Below, piece after piece: positions 57,892 to 64,000 of a stretch of DNA of 64,000 bases. The position numbers and the translations under genes were made by a program. The notes beneath the pieces were generated by a model, which did no database searches, had not been told where the DNA came from, and worked only from the letters and a program-made list of their open reading frames with translations. The DNA comes from Duganella sp. CF458 (lineage in GTDB: Bacteria > Pseudomonadota > Gammaproteobacteria > Burkholderiales > Burkholderiaceae_D). The stretch is from contig NZ_FOOF01000008.1 of assembly GCF_900113115.1 (NCBI RefSeq), positions 239,293-303,292 of the forward strand, written 5' to 3'. The first letter of the stretch is position 1. Every line of letters starts with the position of its first letter.

Positions 57892-58705
57892 CGGCATCCT
57901 TGCCACGGATGATGAACTGCAAGTCCTCCTGCCAGGATTTGAACAGGTCGTCGTAGGAGTACAACCGGGTGTCGGTGCGGTTGTCCGGAATGTAGGTGCC
58001 GGTACGCTTCTTGGCGAACCACATGTCGCCGCGCGACAAGCCGTTGACGCCCGGTTCGACGTTGACATAGTCGGGGCGCGAAGCGGCCCAGTAGTAGCAG
58101 GCGCACTCCCGGTAGTCGTTCTGCCACGGCGCGCACAGGCCTTGGGTCAGTTCGCCCGGCTGCAGCAGCGCAGGATTGAAGGCCGCCGTGTCGGGTTCGA
58201 AGAAGGTGCGCAGGCGTAGTTCGACGGTGATGACGGGCGTGTCCGGGCCGGCCAGCACCTCAGTGCTGGCATCGGCCTGGGCGGTGAACTCGCAGCTGAC
58301 CAGCTGACCTTGCAGGTGCAGGATGCGGGCAATCGAATTCGACCATTCCATGAAGGAGACCGCATTCGGATTGGCCACCGAGGCCAGCGTGCCCGAGCTG
58401 CCATCCGGGAACACCGGCCCGGTGGTGTTGACCATGGTGCCGACTTCCAGGCCGGCGAAACGCAGCAGGCGGCGCGTGACCAGGTGCTGATAGGCGGGCT
58501 CGGCGTCGATCACGTAGTTGTTGTTTTCGACCAGCACAATGCCTTCGAAGGCGCGCCGCCACAGGTTGCGGAAGTCGAATTCCAGGCCAGGGAAGCAATT
58601 GGAAATCGCGCTGCGCGGCAGTATCGAGGCCGGGTTGCCGGCACCACGGTGGTGGATTTGCGCGGTCAGGTTGTTGGCGCTCAGGCTGGGCTGTTTGGCG
58701 GCCAT
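57881..58705 (-). CDS. LodA C-terminal-domain-like protein (possible quinoprotein subunit)
   Basis: A 274-residue protein that matches the C-terminal part of LodA/GoxA oxidases: SNCFPGLEFDF (compare the NC..PGIEMTW region) and PGELTQGLCAPWQNDY (compare PGDLT...CPWQADF), followed by CACYYWAASRPDYV. Cys191, Trp194, Cys201, Cys203 and Trp206 lie close together; LodA uses a Cys and a Trp in this region for its cysteine tryptophylquinone cofactor. It has its own ribosome-binding site (AGGAG) and an ATGA overlap with the N-domain gene. The residue equivalence is by eye from memory. Confidence 0.68.
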   Translation of the reverse strand: MAAKQPSLSANNLTAQIHHRGAGNPASILPRSAISNCFPGLEFDFRNLWRRAFEGIVLVENNNYVIDAEPAYQHLVTRRLLRFAGLEVGTMVNTTGPVFPDGSSGTLASVANPNAVSFMEWSNSIARILHLQGQLVSCEFTAQADASTEVLAGPDTPVITVELRLRTFFEPDTAAFNPALLQPGELTQGLCAPWQNDYRECACYYWAASRPDYVNVEPGVNGLSRGDMWFAKKRTGTYIPDNRTDTRLYSYDDLFKSWQEDLQFIIRGKDADES

Positions 58706-60123
58706 CAGAGGTCTCCTGCAGGGTTGTTGGGTTGGCTGAACATGGCGTTGCGGGCGGCTTTCACCACCATGTCGATGTGGCGCCGCGTCAACGTCAGGCC
58801 GCGGCCGTCGGCGCCGCGCATCAACGCCGGCATCTTGCGCAGCGCGGTCGCGGACAGGTCGCCGATTTCCTCGGGCAGGCGCAGTGTCTGGGCGAACCAC
58901 GGCGCGCCGCCGGCCGAGAGGGCGCTGAATACGCGTTCGTGCAGGGCGCGCAGCGCCAGGTTGTCGACCAGTGAAGCGGCGGCGATCGGCTCGTAATAGC
59001 GCTCGAAGTCGTTGCTGTTCTGCCGCACCATGGTGCTGGCCACATTGAGGCGCCCGTTCACCGGGTTGCCGTTCATGACCGCCGTGTTCATCAGCCGCAC
59101 CGTCTCCAGCGCGCGCAGCACCAGTTCCGTGGCTTGTTCCAGCGACACTTCCTCCTCCTGCACGGTGGGGCCGTGTAGCAGCTGCTCCATTTCGTCCGAG
59201 ACGACACGAATCGGCAGCGTATCCGGCGCGTAAGCCGGCGGACCGGCGCCGATAGTAGCTTGGGCCACCAGCGTGCTGTTGTCTGCCAGCGTCAGCACCA
59301 CCCGCACCAGGCCATCGCATTCGTCGTCCAGGTAGCCCCAGCTGACCTGCTGACCCTGGGCGTTGGCGTAACCGGCGTAGATGCCGGCCGGGTTGGTCAG
59401 CGTCGGACCGCTGCTTTCGGTGTAGTTGAGCCAGTCGCCGCGCGCCGCGTCGTACAGCACCAGGTCTTCGTTGTCGATGATCGGGTCGGGCACCAGCAGC
59501 GGCACGCCATCGGCCTGCGGTTCCAGGCGCTGCATGCGGCTGCCGTAAACCTTTCCGGCGGCCGGGGTGTAGCGCAGGCGGATTTCCGGAAAGTCGTCGC
59601 TGGGCGCGATGAACTGCACGTGGCCGAGCGGTAGCGTTTTGCCTGCCTTGAAGTTCTCACACCAGCCTTCCAGCGCGTGGCGGGCGTGGTCCCGCAGGCC
59701 GAAGACGGTGGCGTGGATCTGGTCGTTGCGGTTGTTGGTACGGCGGTAGATCTTGATGTTGCCCAGCTCGACATCCCAATGCAGATTGGCCAGCGTCAGC
59801 CCATGCTCAGCCAGCAGGGTAGTGGTCAACGGTTGTAGCTGCTCGGGGTCCTCGCTGGTGCGCGCGTAGACTTCCAGGAAAGGCGCAACCGGCCGCACCA
59901 GCTTGTCGTCGTCCTTAAAGCGGATATTGTCGGGCACGTAGGCACGCACAATGCGGCCGCCCAGCGGATCGATCTCGAAGCTCTCGCGCGGCACGATGCG
60001 GCGGTAGTTCATCGGGCTGTCCGGATCGGTCTCCAGGTCGAACGCTTCGAGCGGCTCGGCGGCGCCGCCCAGGCGGGCTACGGCCAGCGGAGGCAGGATT
60101 CTCAATTCCAGTATCGGCATCAT
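58705..60123 (-). CDS. LodA N-terminal-domain-like protein
   Basis: A 472-residue protein. Several landmarks match the N-terminal half of LodA/GoxA oxidases in order: PPLAVARLGG at the start (compare HPSIGVARLGN), DKLVRPVAPFLEVYA (compare RRQ..F.VF), LHWDVELGNIKIYR (compare WTVHLANKKAAWY), DDECDG, and GPPAYAPDTLPIRVVSDEM (compare SPDFAPE...LSDTM). It ends where LodA would continue into its C-terminal domain, and that domain is encoded by the next gene. A second ATG directly after the first is an alternative start. Seven bases follow the ferritin-like gene. Confidence 0.65.
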   Translation of the reverse strand: MMPILELRILPPLAVARLGGAAEPLEAFDLETDPDSPMNYRRIVPRESFEIDPLGGRIVRAYVPDNIRFKDDDKLVRPVAPFLEVYARTSEDPEQLQPLTTTLLAEHGLTLANLHWDVELGNIKIYRRTNNRNDQIHATVFGLRDHARHALEGWCENFKAGKTLPLGHVQFIAPSDDFPEIRLRYTPAAGKVYGSRMQRLEPQADGVPLLVPDPIIDNEDLVLYDAARGDWLNYTESSGPTLTNPAGIYAGYANAQGQQVSWGYLDDECDGLVRVVLTLADNSTLVAQATIGAGPPAYAPDTLPIRVVSDEMEQLLHGPTVQEEEVSLEQATELVLRALETVRLMNTAVMNGNPVNGRLNVASTMVRQNSNDFERYYEPIAAASLVDNLALRALHERVFSALSAGGAPWFAQTLRLPEEIGDLSATALRKMPALMRGADGRGLTLTRRHIDMVVKAARNAMFSQPNNPAGDL

Positions 60124-60130
60124 TGGTCTC

Positions 60131-61720
60131 CTAAAGCAAGGCGGCGTCGATGCTGCCCGACAGGATGCGCAAGATCAGCTCGCGCATGTTGCGGTCGGCT
60201 TCGCGCAGCGACGCCAGATAGTGATGGCGGGACTCGGGCGCCAGCAGCTGCAGCGCTTCAACCACGCTGGCCGAAGCAGTCAGCAGGTCGAGGTGGCCGC
60301 GCCATTTGTTGGCCTCGCCGAACGGGCTGTTGAGGGTGTAAGGCATCTGGAACGGGGGGCCGGCGAAACCGGCGGATGGGTTGTCGGCCGAGACGGGCAG
60401 CTGCATCAGGATTTCGGAAACGGCGCGCAGGTTGTACATCTCGCCGAAGGTAGCGTTGACGATCGCACCACGCGGCGTAATGGCGCCGGCCGCATTCAAG
60501 CCGCCGTACAGCGTGAAGCTGTGAATCAGATAGTTCAACAGCATGCGGTAACGGATGTTGTGCAGCGTTGCCCATAGCGCCGATTCGGGATGCGTGATGC
60601 GGGTGGTGGTGGCACTTTCATCGCCGCCTTCGTCATCGGGATTGAGCGAGACATAGGGGTTGAGCGCGACCTGGCGCGCCGGCGCCCAGGCGGCGCGTCC
60701 GGCTGGGCTGTTGGCGCGCAGGCCAGACTTGCTTTCGGGTTGCAGGGCCTGCCATTGCGGCGCGGCGAAATCAGCCGGCCGGGCCGCGTTCCAGTGCGCC
60801 GCCGTCAGCGGCGTGTGCTCGATCAGTTCGCGCATCTCGACATAGATGCGCAGGAAGCGCACGAAGTGCGAAGCAGTGGTGCCGCTGGTGGCCTCGCCCT
60901 GTTGGGCGATGGCGTGCAGGGCGGCGACCATGTCGTCGCGACAGGTTTGCGGTACTACCAGCACGTCCGGCGTCTGCGTCGGCTGGCCGCTGGGACGGCC
61001 GCGATGGCCGCCCTGGTAGCCGCGGCCCCATTCGGCAAAGTCGGCTTGCGCCGGCAAGGTCGAGGCGTCGAAAGCGGCATCGGGCAGGTATTCGGGATCT
61101 GCCACCAGCGGAATCAGGGTGTTGAACAACGCCGCGACCTGGTGCGGATTGTCGGTCTGGGCTTGCACGCGCAGGCGGATCTCGTCGCCCAGCGCGCCGC
61201 CGTCCCAGTCGACCGGGGATTCGGCGTACACATACTTGGCCAGCGAATCCAGCGTCAGCGGTTCGAGCATGAACGGGAAGGGGTAGAAAGGGGAGTCCCA
61301 GGGCTCGTCCTCGCGTTCCATGTGCAGCGGAGAGCCGATCAGGCGCAGCGAATTTTGCACCGAGATCAAGTGGCCCATCTCTTCCTTGGCTATGCCCAGT
61401 ATCACCTCCTGCCAAGTGCGCACGCTGTCGCGGAACGCCTCAGGCACCTGGGGCCCGCCCAGCGAATACGCGGCGTACAGGTATTGCACCATCAGGCAGT
61501 GTTCGATTTCCGCGTCGATCGACAACAGATAGGTGATGTAGTCGCGCGGCGAAAATTCCAGGTTCAGTGCCGGCGTGCTGGCGGCCTTGGCGCTCGCCGC
61601 CGGCGCCACCGTACCGCGCAACAGATGTGGCGTGGTCGATGGCAAGCCTTGTTCGGTTCCGGTGCGTGGCAAGACGGGAGAGGGCGCGCCGAGGTGTCGG
61701 CGGATCTGTGCAGCTCGCAT
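60131..61720 (-). CDS. VioB-like ferritin-fold protein
   Basis: A 529-residue protein. After a Pro/Ala/Thr-rich start, residues 55-260 carry a ferritin-like fold like the metal domain of VioB, the iminophenylpyruvate dimer synthase: SIDAEIEHCLMVQYLYAAYS, AKEEMGHL (ExxH), and later QQGEATSG...SHFVRF (Glu and His ligands). These suggest an iron site. In violacein synthesis VioB acts on the imine made by the amino-acid oxidase VioA. This protein is the first gene of the operon with a good AAGGA ribosome-binding site. Confidence 0.72.
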   Translation of the reverse strand: MRAAQIRRHLGAPSPVLPRTGTEQGLPSTTPHLLRGTVAPAASAKAASTPALNLEFSPRDYITYLLSIDAEIEHCLMVQYLYAAYSLGGPQVPEAFRDSVRTWQEVILGIAKEEMGHLISVQNSLRLIGSPLHMEREDEPWDSPFYPFPFMLEPLTLDSLAKYVYAESPVDWDGGALGDEIRLRVQAQTDNPHQVAALFNTLIPLVADPEYLPDAAFDASTLPAQADFAEWGRGYQGGHRGRPSGQPTQTPDVLVVPQTCRDDMVAALHAIAQQGEATSGTTASHFVRFLRIYVEMRELIEHTPLTAAHWNAARPADFAAPQWQALQPESKSGLRANSPAGRAAWAPARQVALNPYVSLNPDDEGGDESATTTRITHPESALWATLHNIRYRMLLNYLIHSFTLYGGLNAAGAITPRGAIVNATFGEMYNLRAVSEILMQLPVSADNPSAGFAGPPFQMPYTLNSPFGEANKWRGHLDLLTASASVVEALQLLAPESRHHYLASLREADRNMRELILRILSGSIDAALL

Positions 61721-62128
61721 TTCTGGTCCTTCTCATGTCGGACATCCCGCAGGGATGCATTGCGATAGGCGTCGTGACAAGCGAAGCGCGCTTCGGCTGG
61801 AGGCGACGGCGTCAAATGACAATAGCGTGATCAGGCAAACGAGAAAGCTGGTGCGCCGCATCGCGGGCCGGTCTGAAAAGCTTGCGTCAGGCTGGCTTTT
61901 AGGAAGTGGCATGCCGGCGCCGCTGGGGCGGGCCAACAGTGCTGCGAGTATCGCAACGACTTATAAAATATTCAATGCTTAAAAGTCGCCATGGTGGCGG
62001 AAAAACCACCGCAACGCTTGCATCATGAGCCGCTGCGGTGGGCGAACTGGCGCGGCCATTGGGTTTTCAAACTGCGGGAAGGTGTCAAGAGGGGGGCACG
62101 CAATTGCATGGTAAGGAACTTGAAGGAA
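61721..62128. other. Gene-free stretch upstream of the LodA-like operon
   Basis: About 400 bases between the operon start and the terminator at 62129. I see no convincing gene. The promoter of the minus-strand operon must lie here; no good -35/-10 pair stands out. A TATAAAATATT run at about 61961-61971 is a possible -10 in either direction. A GGTGG-CGGAAAAA-CCACC hairpin lies near 61993-62010. Confidence 0.5.
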
Positions 62129-62162
62129 AAGACCGGCCGCACCTTCAGGCGTGACCGGTCTT
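62129..62162 (-). terminator. Intrinsic terminator of the decayed repeat-protein gene
   Basis: AAGACCGG and CCGGTCTT form a perfect eight-base stem around an 18-base loop that itself can pair CAC with GTG. On the minus strand the stem is followed by TT in TTTTCC, a short T-run. It closes the truncated gene upstream of it in transcription order. Confidence 0.55.
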
Positions 62163-62179
62163 GTGGTTCGTGGAGGAGC

Positions 62180-62632
62180 GCGCGGCGGCGTGGATGATAT
62201 GTCTCACCCTGAATTTGTTGCGCGGCACTCCAGTTGACGCCATCGGGGGACGTGCTGGACCACAGTTGGGAACTGCTGGCGTCCGAGTACACCATGCACA
62301 GAGTTTCCCCAAGTGCAGCCAGCGCCGGAATCGAGGTGTTCTGTCCCTGTATCGGCAGCGCGCCGCTCCAGTTGACGCCGTCAGGTGATTGTGTCCAGTA
62401 CAGCTGAGAACTGGTATTACTGGTGTAGACCATGTACAGCTTGTCGCCCATTAGTGCCGGCGCCGGCACCGAGGAATACTGGCCATTGATCTGGGCGGCT
62501 TGCGACGAACTCATGCAGTCAGGCGATAACGTGGTCCATAGCTGCGAACCATTCGAGTCGCTGTAGACCATGCAAAAGCCGCCTTGCGGTGCGGCCGCCA
62601 AGGCTGGAATGGAGGTGAATTGGCCATTAGAC
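62180..62632 (-). pseudogene. Fragment of a tandem-repeat, beta-propeller-like protein
   Basis: An open frame without a proper start, with three repeats of about 45 residues each: MVYSDSNGSQLWTTLSPD, MVYTSNTSSQLYWTQSPDGVNWS and MVYSDASSSQLWSSTSPDGVNWS, linked by IQGQ.TSIPALAALG. This looks like a sialidase-like propeller or a lectin repeat. The 5' side is cut off by the transposase remnant near 62630, and the 3' side runs into unrelated sequence. Confidence 0.7.
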
Positions 62633-63256
62633 GGCTGGTGGCGTCATCGACAATGACCAGGACCGTGAATGCAGGGGCTCGTTTTTCGAACCAGGCATGA
62701 TTGCTCCTGTCGATCTGGATCAATTCACCGTAGCTGGCGCGTCGATTGCGTGGCTGGTAGACCCGCAAGGGCAACTGACGACGAGGAACCCATAGACCAT
62801 CGTCAATCATCAGTTGCCGTACCGTTTCCTTGGACAGCAGAACGCCATGTTGCTCGCGCAGCTTCTCGCAGGCGAATCGGTCCGAAATCGGGATAGTGGT
62901 CACGCAGCAGGCGTACAGCGCGATTCACCAGTTCTTTGGGGAGTTGGTGGTTGCTCGAACGCCCACGATGGCGGGAAACTAGGCCAGCAGGGCCTTCGGC
63001 ACAGTATCGTTGGACCAGCCGCCGAACTTGCAGTGCGGTGAGCTCCAGACGCTGCGCAGCCAGACCCGGCCGGAGATGGCCATCCACCACGGCTTGAATC
63101 GTCTTCAGCCGATCCGCTTCGCGCATGCTCATCATAATTGTCCCGGACTTGGCCATGGCGGGCTCCTTGAAGTGGAACATCCAGCTTGCGCCGAGGCCAT
63201 CTGAAATGCGACATTTCTATATTGCTAGAACCGGACATTACTACTTTGCTATGACA
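62625..63256 (-). mobile_element. Remnant of an ISNCY-type insertion sequence
   Basis: A truncated element. The transposase 5' part starts at 63156, and beyond it lies a typical AT-rich end region (63202-63256, containing CATTTCTATATTGCTAGAAC). The far end of the element is missing: the transposase breaks off after DDATSRLM and joins the repeat-protein fragment. The family name is from memory of helix-turn-helix plus DDE transposases of this style. Confidence 0.65.
62633..63156 (-). pseudogene. Frameshifted and truncated transposase
   Basis: Residues MAKSGTIMMSMREADRLK to DHYPDFGP are in one frame: helix-turn-helix region with AAQRLELTALQVRRLVQRY. The continuation FACEKLREQHGVLLSKETVRQ and RRASYGELIQIDRSNHAWFE is in another frame, so there is a frameshift near 62895. 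The catalytic core stops after VIVDDATSRLM, so the protein cannot be active. Confidence 0.8.
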
Positions 63257-63261
63257 TGCAT

Positions 63262-63289
63262 ACTTCGCATAATCTATATTATGTCAAGT
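63262..63289. other. dif-like XerC/XerD recombination site
   Basis: A 28-base site with arm ACTTCGCATAA, centre TCTATA and arm TTATGTCAAGT. The E. coli dif site has GGTGCGCATAA, TGTATA and TTATGTTAAAT; 22 of 28 positions agree, including the whole inner part of both arms. dif resolves chromosome dimers and marks the replication terminus; filamentous phages and other elements also integrate there. Confidence 0.8.
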
Positions 63290-63438
63290 AAAGAGTGGAC
63301 GTTATCGCCGCTTACGCCGGGCCGTCGTTAGTTTGCAAAAAATTGTTCTCGAATTATGCATAATTTTGTACCTGCCCCCATGCGCGCGCCTACCACGTCA
63401 CGTTTCCTTGCCAGGAGCGCAAAATTTCGCAGCTGCGC
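63290..63438. other. AT-rich spacer beyond dif, with a perfect palindrome
   Basis: No gene seen. Position 63352-63365 is AATTATGCATAATT, a perfect 14-base palindrome, 62 bases after the dif-like site. This may be a recombinase or regulator site of the element beyond dif. Confidence 0.45.
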
Positions 63439-63702
63439 TCAAAGGACTTCTACTGGCCATTTGTGGAAGCTGTACAAGTACTCGCCGCCGCCTTCTCGGT
63501 CAGTAAGTTTTGCTCTAATACGAAATCTTGTACCCACTGGGTATTCCCGCGAGAGTTCCTTGGAGCACTCCACGTGTAGTTCCGTTGGCAGTCCCTGTCC
63601 ATCAATTGGTCGGATATGTATTTCTCCGCGAAGCCCAGCTGTTGAAGTTGGCTTGAAGCTCTCCACAATTACAGAACGGTACGGTTCATCCTTCTTCGCC
63701 AT
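63439..63702 (-). CDS. Small hypothetical protein, 87 residues
   Basis: An acidic/basic mixed beta-rich protein starting MAKKDEPYRSVIVESFKP and ending LYSFHKWPVEVL. Strand-like blocks (LRGEIHIRPI, ELHVECS, TRFRIRAKLTD) are spaced like a small beta barrel, possibly OB-like. The ATG has AGAGGA upstream. It follows the 51-residue gene by 31 bases. Sequence here is clearly more AT-rich than the rest of the window. Single-stranded DNA-binding proteins of filamentous phages have this size, but I see no direct match. Confidence 0.65.
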   Translation of the reverse strand: MAKKDEPYRSVIVESFKPTSTAGLRGEIHIRPIDGQGLPTELHVECSKELSREYPVGTRFRIRAKLTDREGGGEYLYSFHKWPVEVL

Positions 63703-63733
63703 GTTGTCCTCTAATAGTTCGAATTTGCCAGCA

Positions 63734-63889
63734 TTATTTGAATCCGACTTTTTTCAAGGCGTCCTTAACTTTCTTTTCTAGAAGCGCCTTTGCCTGCCGC
63801 GTCGCTTCCTTCGTAAGTTCGCCGTGTTTGCCGCTAGCGCCGCACTTTGCGCATTTCACGATATCGGTAGGTTTGGGGTTCGTTGGCAT
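63734..63889 (-). CDS. Very small protein with a CxxC pair, 51 residues
   Basis: MPTNPKPTDIVKCAKCGASG at the start includes a CAKC pair and a following HGE, like half a zinc ribbon. A lysine-rich helix (KEATRQAKALLEKKVKDALK) completes it. The reading frame is clean, with a TAA stop, and codon use resembles the neighbouring 87-residue gene. No ribosome-binding site is strong. No family recognised. Confidence 0.5.
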   Translation of the reverse strand: MPTNPKPTDIVKCAKCGASGKHGELTKEATRQAKALLEKKVKDALKKVGFK

Positions 63890-64000
63890 CTCGAACTTCG
63901 TGCTGCGGAGCGTGTCAATGAATTTGAAACACCTTGTTGAATCGGCGAGAGTCTAAGACTCTGATTTTCAGGCAGCTTTTTTCTCCATGGTTGGTGGGTT
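63890..64000. other. Window-edge region with a 15-base inverted repeat
   Basis: AGAGTCT-A-AGACTCT (63948-63962) is a perfect seven-base inverted repeat with a single central base, upstream of the two small minus-strand genes. It may be an operator or part of a terminator for a gene outside the window. Nothing else recognised. Confidence 0.35.

Noticed and set aside
58706..59320. Upstream extension of the LodA C-domain gene, which would imply a frameshifted single lodA
   Set aside because: The extension reads as low-complexity Gly/Arg/Ala sequence, while the N-domain frame keeps its motifs to the end; the ATG at 58705 has AGGAG in front.
61991..62197. A 68-codon plus-strand frame upstream of the LodA-like operon
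   Set aside because: Arg/Trp-rich sequence without a ribosome-binding site, running through a minus-strand terminator hairpin.
63356..63781. A 141-codon plus-strand frame beyond dif
   Set aside because: It lies opposite two better-supported minus-strand small genes, starts inside a palindrome, and has Ser/Pro/Arg shadow composition.

Overview
The window is GC-rich, densely packed bacterial chromosome. Gene content and protein style point to a beta-proteobacterium of the Oxalobacteraceae (Massilia, Duganella or Janthinobacterium type). This is inferred from the OsmC-YcaO fusion, the long RlhA, the MASE1-CHASE hybrid kinase, the DUF4936 protein and the tmk-holB-pilZ-tatD order. No rRNA, tRNA or CRISPR array was recognised.

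Layout. (1) 1-6306: a same-strand acyl-CoA catabolism operon (3'-end of a thiolase, a DmdC-like acyl-CoA dehydrogenase, a Dabb protein, two SDRs, an MDR reductase, a GNAT enzyme). (2) 6316-15867: housekeeping genes (NRDE protein, ygfZ, mltG-tmk-holB-pilZ, a GNAT, tatD, an ankyrin protein, a methyltransferase) and two very small proteins. (3) 15976-25595: a carbohydrate island with a GH2 glycosidase, a glycosyltransferase fused to a UDP-galactopyranose-mutase-like flavoprotein, then galactonate genes (dgoD, dgoK, dgoA), an aldose epimerase and an SMP-30 lactonase, joined mostly by start/stop overlaps. A second-type fusA follows. (4) 27839-39215: c-di-GMP and phosphorelay signalling proteins, rlhA, and a lysR/dkgB divergent pair. 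(5) 39222-54998: a di-heme oxidoreductase lipoprotein with two discoidin domains, a TetR-controlled tripartite RND pump, an AI-2E-family permease, the OsmC-YcaO protein, and an NAD(P) epimerase/LysR pair.

(6) 55010-61720, minus strand, is the most unusual part: five tightly packed genes. In transcription order they are a VioB-like ferritin-fold protein, a LodA N-domain-like protein, a LodA C-domain-like protein, a radical SAM/SPASM maturase and a LodB/QhpG-like flavoprotein. I read this as a split LodA/GoxA-type quinoprotein oxidase with two different classes of tailoring enzyme and a VioB-like partner, so possibly a small amine-oxidising or natural-product pathway that has not been described in this form.

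(7) 61721-64000 is mosaic and more AT-rich. It holds a decayed repeat-protein fragment, a frameshifted and truncated transposase remnant, a very good match to a chromosomal dif (XerCD) site at 63262-63289, and two small unidentified genes. The dif-like site suggests the replication terminus or an element integrated at dif.
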